Source of the DNA: Dryas octopetala
Lineage: Eukaryota > Streptophyta > Magnoliopsida > Rosales > Rosaceae
Assembly (NCBI GenBank): GCA_963921425.1
Contig: OY992838.1
Span: forward strand, 10,664,001 to 10,728,000
Direction of reading: 5' to 3'
Length of the DNA stretch: 64,000 nucleotides
The position numbers and the translations under genes are program-made. The notes beneath the pieces were generated by a model that saw nothing but the letters and a program-made list of their open reading frames with translations, searched no databases and was not told where the DNA came from. Shown here one piece after another: positions 25,085 to 36,437 of this stretch. The first letter of the stretch is position 1. The number at the start of each line of letters is the position of its first letter.

Positions 25085-25900
25085 GCTTAAATTTTTTTTC
25101 TCATTTTGGGTTTCTAATTAACTAAATCGGAAATCGTTTGGGCATGTAATCGTTATCAAATAAACAAACGGTGAATGAAACTGTTACCAAAACCGTCTGT
25201 TTATTTGATCACATGCAGTTATATAACCAAACAATTTTTGATTTGGTTACTTTTTTGCAGATATGATCTTCAAAGAATTATCTAAAAAGTGAACAGTTTG
25301 AATTATGAAAATACGGTGGGAAATGAAAACAATAAAGAAGAAAGTCGGTGAAGAAAGTAAATTGGAGAAAGTGGATAGCATTCCTCATAAAAGATTGCTT
25401 AAATATTAACGTAGATGACCTCAATCACGATCAAGGAGGCGCATCATATAATGTAATCATATGAAATATATAGTTAATAAGTGGTCTATGTCGATCGATA
25501 TTACTGCTTTGGAACCAAACACAATATTATATTTAAGTTCAATTTGACTTTAATCAAAAATACATTAATGTAAGCCATAGTCGATCGACATTACTGCTTT
25601 GGAACCAAATTACACAATAAAAAATTCTTAGAGAACCATTTGTGTAAGCCATATATATAAAGTAAAGATTCAATCTCTTTCATCATCTTTGAAACATTTG
25701 CCAACAAAACTTTCTTCCATTGTCATATTATCAACTAATTCATAAACGTACATGACTTGCGTTTCAGACTAAAATATATATGTCCAGTGTACGTGCATTG
25801 TTAATTGGTTGAATTTCAAGAAAGTCAATTCAAAACCATCATTTCTTTTCTTTATTGTGTCCAACCTAGCTATCATGTTAGGCCTTCTTAAAAGTGATAT
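25085..25900. repeat. Truncated third unit of the ACS block
   Basis: 25090-25390 matches 2500-2880 ('atcgtttgg', 'aaacaaacggtgaat', 'gaaagtggatagcatt'). 25440-25860 matches the start of unit B (12440-13140). Similarity fades near 25900, just before a TG microsatellite, and no ACS coding sequence follows. This is either the ancestral right border of the duplication or a decayed third copy. Confidence 0.6.
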
Positions 25901-25912
25901 ATAATGTCATCT

Positions 25913-25924
<12 letters not shown>

Positions 25925-25975
<51 letters not shown>
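25925..25975. repeat. (TG)n microsatellite
   Basis: About 25 uninterrupted TG units follow a short TA run. It is likely polymorphic. Confidence 0.95.
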
Positions 25976-25978
<3 letters not shown>

Positions 25979-28640
25979 CGGATGTCGACAATGTCAAACC
26001 AAATATATAATCCCATTTGATTCAGCTTGAAGGGCTTTCAGTTTTTAAATCAAGGAATGGGTCTAAACCTGTTGCAGAATAAGTGATTCGCGTAATTCCA
26101 TATTAAAAAAGTGAAAGGTCATTAGTTGATATATAAGGAATTAGACCAATAATACCAAGAAATTTTGCTAAAACTTCATATCTGTTACCAAAAAAAAAAA
26201 AAAAACCTACATGAGGTTGCTAATTAAATTTAAAGAAACATCCTATGCATGTGTAGTGTGTGTGGATCTGCCTAGGTGGGTGGTGCGTTGGTTAGACTCA
26301 TTAATCGACTTTTCGTACAATAAATTGAAATTCTTTTGACTCTATCGATAGGAGCCTGAAGTGAACCATAAAAATATTAGTTCACGTACTTTATATATAT
26401 TATTTAAAGAAATATATAAAATTTAAAGACCCTCAACATTTTGGGGGACTTAGATAATTGCCTTATTTGCCAAATGGGCAGTGAGCTTCGATTTAACAAC
26501 TAAGACTCATTCAAGCCAAAACGAAGGGTCCTAGTTCGATTATCATCCTCCTTTTTTATTTTTTTGGACCATTATCATTCTCCCTTTCTCCAAGTGCCTT
26601 AAATTAACCTCCCTTGTATGAGAAGAGAAACAATATAGTTGTTGGGATTCTTCTCCTTCTCGGGAGAGTTTCTTGTTGACAATTTCTTGACACCTACACA
26701 CCAAACTAGCTTCAATCATTTGAGGCACTCGATAAAAGCCAACTGTTTGGGTTCATCAATGTGTGATAGCCCCCCCTGACAAATCATACCAAAGAATTAC
26801 AAACCCACCAATCACAGCCCAGAGATCACCCCCATGTGGCTCACGATGGCAATCATACGCTGCCACGTAAGCACACACATACCACATGATTACAAATTTA
26901 CAATGCAGCTGCCAACTACCCCATTTGATTTTACACATTGAACAAGCTCATCCAAGTCAGGTCTCTCAACTCAACATGCACACTTTATAATTGAGACTTG
27001 AGAGTAGGCGAAATGGCGAATGCTGTAAAGTACAAAGCTTTCAGTGGCGTAATGGTCGCTGCCAATTGCCATATGGAGCTCAATAGGTCCACAATGATAT
27101 GCACAATCAAATTATTGAAATTCACGATAATATATTAAAATGTTAGGATATTGGAAAAGTAGATTTAATTAGAAAAGAAAAAGAGCCTATAGCAAATGTA
27201 GAAGGTTGGCATAAAATTTTATTTATCAACTAACATCGTTGCACTATTTTGCCAACCATTATACAATACTAAATTCAATTGGGAGCTAATATAAATCTCA
27301 TTATGATGGGGACTCATTAATTAAGTGTTCGCTTGATAAATTAAAATTATTATACAAGTATATATAACCCATATATAAATTGGGTTTCAAGTTTCAACTA
27401 TATTAGAGATGTGATTAAATCCTTTTTTTTTTTAAGTCTTAAAATCCTCAAGTAGCTAGTATTCAAATCTTTTCCGCATAGTGCTTGAATCACTCTTAAG
27501 CACTATTCGATAAATTTCGATGATTACTCAATGATGATTCAAGCCCTACTCGATAGTTATATTTTTAAAGTTCTAAAAAAAAATGGGTTATATGTCTTTA
27601 AAAGGCATAAACTTTGGTCTTATTTTTAATTTCTCTTAACAATAAGAAAATCATTGTTATTGAGTATAGACCTTTAGACCATTAGGGTTGAGCCGGCCAT
27701 GTTTGAAATCTTTTAACATGAAATTAATTTGGTCTGCATTGTGTAAACAGTTAATTTTGTAATGTCAATTAATTAACCATATATGTGGATTCTTATGTTC
27801 ATATGAATTCAAGGTTTTAAGAATTAGAATCCGGCCACTGATTGATAGACGGATTGTCATGATCACATCACTCTCATGTAATGCTTAGTGAGTCATCATT
27901 TTTAAGTTTATGGAAAAGTTGTAGAGGGAGTCAATTTGGGCATGGAGGAATTAATAATTTTTCTGAATAATTCTCATTCCAAGGCCATGAAATGGTGTTA
28001 ATTACCATTTGACTGGTCAATGGTCACTCCCTTCATGCGTGCTTGAAAAGTAAATTTAGAAGTTTACTCCACTATGATACAACTCTTCTTCTTAGGAAGA
28101 AAATTGTGGAAAAAGTAACATGTCATTATTGTTATTATTGTTTATATTGTAGAGTTAGTATAAGAATGCCATGTAAGTTGAGGATAAAAATTAAACTAAA
28201 TATATAGCAGTATTCGTGCTTATTCCATGTCATTATTAATTGATGCATTATATATTTACTCTAGTTAAGTTTATTTTTTAGCCTCTTTCAGTCTTTCTTA
28301 TTAAAACTTACAAAAGAATTAGCATCTTCCTTTTTAATTTCGAATGGGATTTTTCCTATCATGTTATGACAAATGGAATGTGTTACTACTCCTTCAAAAT
28401 TATGAATTTTGCAGATTATGGCTTGTAACAGGCTTTATGGCTTGGTTATGGGCCTGCCAAGATTTCCTAATCCCTTAATTATGGGCTGATTGAGCAGATT
28501 GGGCCTGACTTTTTCTTATGTAGAGCAGTTTAGTCTGGACAGAGAGTTGGGCCTGAGTCCTCTTCGGGCTGACCCATTTGACAGCCTTATGGTTAAGTGC
28601 CTGACCCATTTTGCACTGAGTTTTGTTCTTTAATTAATTC
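25976..28640. other. Intergenic region without a recognised gene
   Basis: Short frames on the minus strand at 26543-26938 show no codon pattern or family I recognise. Around 26480-26550 a 'gggtcctagttcgatta' word resembles a tRNA B box and may be a SINE remnant. 27430-27560 has repeated 'cactcttaagcactattcgata' type words. Otherwise I see nothing. Confidence 0.5.
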
Positions 28641-28646
28641 TTAGTA

Positions 28647-29159
28647 GGTCAAATGATACTTTCGGTGACTGTACTTTTATGAAATTTTCACTTTGGTCAT
28701 ATTATTTTAATTTTGACAATTTTAGTCTCTTATTTTTAATACGATAGTAATTAAGTCCAAATCATTAACCTCGTTTAAATTATGATGGAAAATCTGACGT
28801 ACTTTGTACATGAGTGACATTTTATATATCTTACTTCATTTGGATGCCTATGTAAATCCATACCCGACAGTGAACGCAATCAATTTAGAAAATCATGAAG
28901 TTTCAACGTCAAACTGAATATGTCAAATGGCGAGTAAGGGCTTAAATAGGCATCTAAGTGGACTAAAATCTTTGAAATTAATTTTTGCAAAGCACGTGTT
29001 TCCACATTGAATTTTTTGTTAAAAATTTAAACGATGTTAACTATTTGAACTTAATTGCTATCGTATAAAAAGTATATGACCAAAATTGCCAAAAATTAAA
29101 GTACAAAACTAAAGTGAAAACTTCGTGAAAGTACAGGAAACCAAAAATGTCATTTAGCC
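28647..29159. mobile_element. MULE-like MITE, FTSV family copy 1
   Basis: The two ends are inverted over about 150 bases. Left is GGTCAAATGATACTTTCGGT followed by 'gtacttttatgaaattttcactttgg'-type sequence, and the right end mirrors it (ccaaaaatgtcatttagcc). The inner arms share 'acgatagcaattaag'-type words. I named the family here only because two relatives with the same 'TTTTCACTTTGGTC' word (hence FTSV) lie at 32916 and 48341. No convincing target duplication is left. Confidence 0.55.
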
Positions 29160-29379
29160 TAGACTTTATATATGACAGCAACAAAATCAAGTCCTAATTC
29201 CAATACAAAAAGAAGACAGGAAGTGCATATAAGTGAAAATTAATTTGTTGTAAATTCAATCTGTTGAAAATTATTGCCAAGATGGGCTGACCAATAGTGG
29301 GCCTAACCAAGCCCAGCCCGCTAGAAAATAAGCGAAAAGCCCAAAACGTAAAACCTCTGATCCCAATACTAAGCTTTCC

Positions 29380-30031
29380 TCTAACATAGAACGCAGGCCG
29401 CAGCGCAAGAGAAGCAAAGGAGTCTCGCAGTCTTCACCCTCTCTTCGGCGCTTTGCTTTCGAATCCAAGTGCACGAACAAGAAGGTAAAGCCCCTTTTCG
29501 ATTTGCTTCCTCTGCTCCATTTGCTACTTGTTGATTTATCTCAAGGCGGCTTCTTCGTTTGCTTGTTTAGATCTTGCGTTTCGTGACTGATCTGTTTGTG
29601 TGCTACTTTGATTTTGAAATCAGAGCATGATAATCCTTTTATGGATTGGGTTTTCGACCCAGAAGGAAAATTTTTGATTTTTTTTGGTAGATGAAGTGTG
29701 CTGCTGATTTAATTATATGAGAATCTTGATGATTAGGGTTTTAGCTCAATACCCAGAAGCCAATTTTAATTTTTGGGGCAAATAAAGCCTAGAACTAGTT
29801 TAATTTGGATATGAACTTTTCACATTTGGGTACGAGATTGTGGTGATGTTTTTGTGTCTTCTGGAGGGATTGTTGTGCATAGTGTAAAATTAAGGATTGC
29901 TTTTTGACGGAGCTAAGCTTTACTTATTCTTGTTGAATTATTGGTTATTTTGTTCAGTTTCCTGGGTTTTTGACTGATCATTGTATAATGTAATTGGTTA
30001 TGTTCTCAACTTAGGATTGATTTGGGCATTG
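29380..30031 (+). other. Probable 5'UTR exon and leader intron of the ATP synthase g gene
   Basis: The GC-richer stretch ending 'cacgaacaagaag' is followed by a gtaaag donor at 29485. An acceptor 'ctcaacttag' ends at 30014, 17 bases before the ATG. The T-rich DNA between reads like a plant leader intron. The transcription start, perhaps near 29400, is inferred. Upstream words with 'gggcctgag' and 'gcccag' (28540-29340) are common plant promoter motifs for ribosomal and mitochondrial genes. Confidence 0.45.
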
Positions 30032-31512
30032 ATGGCATCGAAGTTGCGCCAGTTGCAATCTAAGGCCTGTCAAGCTACACAATATGTGTCCAAGCATGGA
30101 AATACCTACTACAAGCAGTTGTTAGAGCAGAACAAGCAATACATTCAGGAGCCGGCAACGGTGGAGAAATGCAATGAGCTGTCGAAGCAATTGTTTTACA
30201 CTCGACTTGCTAGGTTATACTTCTGAACCTTCTTTGTCTAAGCACTGAATTTGAGTTATAAGTTATAACTTGGCTGCCTCTGGTAGGACTGCTAGGGTAG
30301 AGACCATTAAGAAAGTTTCATATTTGTTGACTAAATGCTTGTCAAGATTTAGCTGTGCTCTTATTTTGTGACATTCATTTACACTAGATGATTCATTATG
30401 TATCAGGACATGCCTTTGAAAGTTGAATCACCTTCTTATCATCTAGAGAGCCTGAATGAATTCATGTATAGTAACTTATAAGTATAACTCAGATTAAGTA
30501 AATAGTGTGGCAATTATTGTGTAGACATTATAATTATGCACACTGATGGTGTAGATGATTTCAGAACCACTCTTGTCGTGACCAGGATGAAATATAAAAT
30601 TCCATGAAAATTATGTTCAGAGAAAATGTTCTACGCCTCTTAATTACATATTTTGGTATTATTTTCCTTTCTTTTTCTTTTTATTTTATATTTATCTGCT
30701 CTAAACTGGCCTTTCTTGCCAATAAAGAAAATCAAGCAACATCAAGCTGTAACGCTTGAATGATGTTGATGCAGTTGTTGCCATTGAAGGAGAATTATGT
30801 AGATTGCCTTACATGTTTGTATTTCCTCCACATAATTTCTCTGCCTATAGTCCCTTTTCTTTACTCTTTTTTCTGTCTGTTAGTGCTCATGAAGTGTTTA
30901 GCTAGCTTTAGAGACTTGGCAAGGTGTATATTGCTAATGCGTTGCACTTGGCATCCAAGTGTCAATTTGCTTCCTAGGTCCAGGATATGGCAATAAAACT
31001 AAAAAAGGAGTCTGACTAATTTGGACACTTGCTTGAGTTACAATTTGTTCATGGGAATCCAATGGTTTGATTGTGTTTCTCAACAAGATTTTGCTTTAAT
31101 TGTGGTCCTGAGAACCCATCACTGAAAATGCATTTGATACCTCTTTTTTCCTTTTTTTCGTTTTTATACATTCTTTAAAATACCCAAGGTAATCATTCAA
31201 GCTTAGACCCTTCATCACAAGCACATGTTAATTGTACTAGTTATCGTGCAATAACCTACATGCTTTTCTCTTATGATTTATTCATGTATATGCTACTTTG
31301 TCTGACTTATTTTTACTATATACAGTCTTCCCGGCCGGTACGAATCATTCTGGAAGGAAGTTGATTATGTTAAGCATTTGTGGAAGAACAGGCAGGAGCT
31401 GAAGGTTGAAGATGCTGGGATTGCTGCTTTGTTTGGGATTGAGTGCTTCGCATGGTATTGTGCTGGTGAGATTGTGGGAAGGGGATTTACTTTCACTGGT
31501 TACCATGTCTGA
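30032..31512 (+). CDS. Mitochondrial ATP synthase subunit g
   Basis: Subunit g is a small membrane protein of the Fo sector in the inner mitochondrial membrane. It helps ATP synthase dimerise and shape cristae. Two coding exons, 30032-30213 and 31326-31512, joined in phase 2, give 122 residues, the usual plant length. The protein starts MASKLRQLQSKACQATQYVS and contains CNELSKQLFYTRLASLPGRY across the junction, then ESFWKEVDYVKHLWKNRQEL. It ends with one membrane segment that includes ALFGIECFAWYCAGEIVGRG (about residues 95-114). The GEIVGRG glycine motif matches the dimerisation GxxxG-like region of the family. The 1.1-kb intron holds nothing recognisable. The downstream 700 bases are noncoding. 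Confidence 0.9.
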
Positions 31513-32915
31513 GAAAACCATTTGGTAAAATGTTTCTAGGGATTACATTTGTAAGCCACTCATGTCATTTGCTTGATCTGAACTGCGGGTACCCTACTTG
31601 CAATTTTTTGTTTTCCTAAAAAAATTTTTGAAGCTGAGAAATCGGTGGGCAAGTTTGACAGCTTTTAATAATCAATGTAATTTGAAAGTAACTTGAATGG
31701 AGATGTTGGTCTGTTATCCCTTTTGGTAGCAATTGCTACTGCTCACAATCCTTCAACAGTTCAACCTCCAGGAACGGAGCTTGTATTTATTTCTCTTTGG
31801 TACCACCTACTTTGGCTTGTGCCCTGATCAATCCCTCGAATCCAATATGGTGCGATGATATATTGGTAGTTATGGACTTGTAGTACAATTATGCCAATGT
31901 GAGCATGTGGGAATCTAACAGGGATTCTTGAATCTGGGGGAATCTGGTTATATGATGAGGTGTGAACTGCTTAGTCATTTTTTTTTTTTATTTTATCACG
32001 ATCCTTATGAATGTTGGAAGATGCTCAAACCAAAAAGATTTAAAGGCCAAATTTCTATGGGGGAAGTAATCAACCATTGCCTTTTCTTTCTCTACTCGGC
32101 TATGACGTTAATTGTTGCTCATCAGCAAATTTGCTGGATTTTAGTATATCCATTAGCAAATCCGATGAATTACTGACAGATAAAAGTACCTTGTCAAGTT
32201 CGATTGTAATATGCATTAAATTGTCAAATTTGTCACGCTTTTGATTTTGTACTTTACAAACTATTGTGATTTTGGTCAAGTACTTTATTTTCCGTTAGCA
32301 ATTTAATGATACATTTAAGAAATTAATAGATGAAAATGCTAATATGTCTTTGAATTGCAATAGTTTATAAATTATATGACCAAATTCAGAATAAATTAAA
32401 ATTATATAAATTAAAGTGACACTTACTCGAACTAGAGGGACCAAAAGCGACTTTGGAAATGTTCCCCTTGAAAGAAAAATATGTATTCAAAATTTGGATC
32501 CTAAATGATGAGTCAGTATTCATTGTTTCATACATTGCTCACTCTAAAGATTATTTATTTCATAACAAATAAAATATTGACAAATGTATAGACACGTCAT
32601 TTAGGATCCAAATTTAAGAAATAAATTTAGGATCCATCACATTATTGTTTTATTAATATTCTATGTAGCTAGCATGATGTGATAAAAGTAATTAGGGTTA
32701 CACTAGAAAACTAGTCATCTCTCTGCCTCTAAATAGTGCATATACCTATTATCGTGCAAAGAGGTTAAGAGAGAGAAATTTGAACAATAAGGTTAATTGT
32801 ACTTGTGGATGAATGTAAGTATTTTATAATTAATTGAATTTATGCCTTAATTATTGTGAAAATCATGAAAATCTAAATTTTTGGATTTATGAATTGAGTC
32901 TAACAATTTATTTAA
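31513..32915. other. Intergenic region after ATP synthase g
   Basis: No gene is seen. The 3'UTR probably ends near 31690 ('taataatcaatgtaat'). 32226-32460 is a degenerate inverted pair (tcacgcttttgattttgtac against gggaccaaaagcgac) that looks like another relative of the MITE family at 32916. Confidence 0.45.
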
Positions 32916-33311
32916 GGCCAAAGTTTACTTTTGGTCCCTGTAATTTGAGTTAGGTTCCACTTTAGTTCTTGTAGTTTTAATTGTTATAATTTTGGTCCCT
33001 ATAGTTTGAGTTAGGTTTCACTTTAGTCCATGTAGTTTCAATTGTTATGATTATGATCCCTATTGTTTGAGTTAGGTTCTATTTTTTATCCCTATAGTTT
33101 GAGTTATGTTCAACTTTAGTTAGGTAATTTGATAAACGAAAATATTAAAATGTCCTTAAATTGTAACAATTTATAAACAACAGGATCAAAATCATAACAA
33201 TTGAAACTACATAATTAAAGTGAAACCTAACTCAAACTACATAAATCAAAATTACATAAATCAAAATAAAACTTAACTCAGACTAGTGGACCAAAAAACC
33301 AAACTTTGGCC
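32916..33311. mobile_element. MULE-like MITE with exact 9-bp target duplication
   Basis: The element starts GGCCAAAGTTTACTTTTGGT and ends ACCAAAAAACCAAACTTTGG plus CC, so the ends are inverted. The 9-bp sequence tttatttaa occurs on both sides (32907-32915 and 33312-33320), exactly the length Mutator-like elements produce. Internal sub-repeats 'cctatagtttgagttaggtt' recur three to four times. It sits about 230 bases before the phospholipase ATG, in its promoter. Confidence 0.75.
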
Positions 33312-33542
33312 TTTATTTAATATTAAGTTTACACCCCTTGGCCACGAGCCAACGACCAATTGAAGAGCGGTTGAGTAATCCAAGAAGGTGATTGGTTGGA
33401 AATTGGAATGAAAGAGAGTTTGAGCAGCAACACATAGACGCAGAGAAAAACGACAAGTACAATACACGGGACGCTCCGAGGAGGACTTCCCAATTTCCTG
33501 CAATCCATCTTGTTGAGTATTGACGACAAAAAACCAGCGACA

Positions 33543-35220
33543 ATGTCGGGAGATGCTGATGCTGGCCTTCCTCTTACGACACGTGTCGCCGTCGTCTTGA
33601 TGTTCCTCATCGTCAACGCCCACTGTTCCAACATTAATGATTCCGAGGTAATGTGAGCTTGGATTTTTGTTTTTGTTTGTGATTTTTCTTTTAAGATTAA
33701 AATGAGGCATCTGGAATATATATGCAGGTGAGTTGCAGCCGAATCTGCGTAGCAGAGCAGTGTAATTGTAAGCTGATCTCTGTTTTGTAATTTATTTCGA
33801 CATATCTATTTCTTCAATTATTGAATGATTTGGTTTATGTTCTTAGCTGTTGGGATTCGGTACGGGAAGTACTGCGGAGTAGGGTGGACCGGCTGCCCAG
33901 GAGAGAAGCCCTGCGACGATCTTGATGCTTGCTGTAAGATTCACGACGAATGTGTTGGTAAAAAAGGTATGTATTTCCTTGTTTGTTTTTTTTTTTTATG
34001 TTGTTGGAACTTGGAATTAATTTCTCTATTAAATTACATATTTTTGGTAATTAAATTTCATATGGTTTTGCTTTGATTCAATAGCAAATCAAATGTCAAA
34101 TGTGTTTGGCCCTTTGAGTAATACATGTCAACAAGTAGCATCCTTGGGTGGGAAAAAGAATACACCTTTCAATTATTGGAAACTAGTAATGAATTGGGTT
34201 TTCATTTTACTCATTCAATTCCCAATCAAATTTCACTTGTATTGGACCCTTCTATAATTTCTAAGAAAATTGTGTTCTTGTTGTGTTAAAAGGTTCTGGT
34301 TTTACTTTGCCAAACAATAGAAAAAAGCATGTTAACCCCATTAACAAACACCTATATGTAATTGGTTCAAGTCCAGGTCTGCTTCCTTTATAAGACAACT
34401 CTTACACAAAGCAAGGTGGTACCGAATGAAGAAATATATCATTCTTTACAACTATGTAACAGTATCTTCTCTCCGTAGGGTAGGGTCAAGAAAAGGTAGT
34501 TTAAACTTGAGGTCTCAATGGTGTATTGATATGTTGGTTTTCTCTTGCTTGATCTTGGTGCATCCTGAAATTCACAAATAAACATCTTTTTTCCTGGACT
34601 TCTGTTAACTGAACCACGAAATTAACAAGGGAAGACTACTTGGGCAGCATAAATTGAACATATTTTCTGCCTTTCTATCACTAGCTCACTCAGGAATGGT
34701 TGATTGCTTATATTACGCTACAGATGAGTAAAATTTCATGTCACTTGTATCTGCCTCTCTCATCATGAGTAAAAGTTTTATATCAGTCACACCTGTGATA
34801 GGGATTTTTTTTTTTTTTTTTTTGTTCCAGATATAGATGCTACAATAGTTTTGCAGTTCATCATGAATCATGCACATACAGTTGTCTGTCCTTCCCTTTT
34901 TGTTGCTGGTGTCTGTATATGAATGATTGTAGCAGAAAGTGTTCTGGTTCTAGTAACTTTTTGCTTTCCTTTTGGCTGCTGGCCTGGCAATATCAGTGTT
35001 TGCTGTACAATATCAGCCACTATAATATATTGGTTTTACAGGTGTGACCGATATAAAATGCCATGAGAAGTTCAAGAGGTGCATAAAGAAAGTCCAAAAA
35101 TCTGGGAAGCTTGGATTTTCTCGGCAATGTCCTTATGAGACAGCTGTGCCTACTATGGTACAGGGTATGGATTTGGCCATATTACTGAGCCAGTTTAGTA
35201 ACTCGAAGGATGAACTATGA
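33543..35220 (+). CDS. Secretory phospholipase A2 with C-terminal KDEL
   Basis: Plant sPLA2 hydrolyses the sn-2 acyl bond of phospholipids with calcium, giving lysophospholipid and free fatty acid. Exons 33543-33647, 33728-33767, 33847-33966 and 35042-35220 give 147 residues. Residues 1-28 look like a signal peptide (hydrophobic [14 protein letters not shown]). The mature part holds 12 cysteines, the calcium loop [14 protein letters not shown] (54-67) and the active-site helix [10 protein letters not shown] (75-84) with the His81-Asp82 pair. It ends NSKDEL, an ER-retrieval signal, so it probably cycles through the ER and Golgi and is not simply secreted. A MITE stands in its promoter. Everything expected of the family is present. 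The only uncertainty is the very N-terminus. Confidence 0.92.
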
Positions 35221-36437
35221 CTTGGCGAACAGAAACCTTTTCCGAGAGTAGAATCTTATATATAGCACCCCTCCCCCAAAACAATATTCTCTTCAAGACC
35301 GAAAAAAATGGGGGTGGAACTCATTTGACTGAATTGAATTATGATCAAAAGCAGTACTGCAGGTGAATGGATCCAGTGGGTACTGCCTGTTTTGTATTCT
35401 GTTACTGCCTTACTGGCTCTGATAGACTGATACTTTCATTTTTACAATTGGTTCTTATTCTAGATCAGAATGGTCTTAGTGTCTTACAATGAATTCAACA
35501 ATTGGTTACTCTGTTGGGATCTCGTAGCTCTAATAGTTAAGAGCTTTTAACCTACAGTACATCCAAGGTATAATGTTCTATTTCTAGGATGTCTTATTTT
35601 GTGTACTCTATAAACAATAGAATTGATTTCTTACTCAATTCCATTGTTGTTATTCTATTCACATTCACCACAATCTTAGTGGTGAACTGATCGTTCCAAT
35701 TTACAAAGAAATATTGGGTTATATTAGTTGCAAAACATTTAATAATAATAATGAATAATATTGGGCACTGTTCTCTATAAGAAACAATAATTATAACTTG
35801 GTATTGTTAAATGAGCAAATGACAATTATAGTCCTTGAACTTTATCCTTAGCATCAACGAACTTGTTTTTTGAATTTTATAGTCCGCTTGTCAAGCATGT
35901 GAGCTATTTTTGAAATGTAAAAATGGTGACCTACCCTTTTTTTCTTTTTCCTATGTGATAATTGATGGAATTGACTAAAGTGATACAAGGTAAAGTTGGT
36001 AGACCATTGCTATAATTATCTCTTATTAATAATATTAATATGAACTATTTTGCCTTAAACGAAAGAACATGATAAGAGCAAAAAAAATAAACATGAAACT
36101 GTAATGTTCTGCAGGTATTGGAGAACAAATTCAGTTGAAACACACGTTCAGTAGTCTAAGAACAGTAGCAATATTTTTTCGTGCATGACCTTTGCAAACA
36201 CGATAAAGACAAATTGGCTCAGTCAGCAATATTATTCTTCACAACTTTTTCGACTTTTCGGTGGTTTCTCTTGAAATTAAACTCCCGCGAAAAGCCAATT
36301 GAACCGGTAATTCTTAATTCATATTATTACATTACATTGTCACACCTACGGTTCAAGCTTTAACTAAAAACCCCATATATAATATCGGTTTCTTAAGGTC
36401 TGAGAAAACCAAGAATCTCACTTTCGATTTAATTACC
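35221..36437. other. Intergenic region between PLA2 and IST1-like A
   Basis: No gene is seen. 'tctcgtagctctaatagttaagagc' (about 35519-35543, then 'ttttaacc') resembles a tRNA A box and may be a SINE fragment. A 70-base segment at 36100-36165 recurs imperfectly at 36540-36620 on either side of the start exon of the next gene ('aaattcagttgaa', 'aatagtctagcagaa'). Confidence 0.4.

Noticed and set aside
33273..33710. 145-codon minus-strand open frame
   Set aside because: It overlaps the first exon and leader of the phospholipase gene and a MITE end, and shows no family features. It is a shadow frame.
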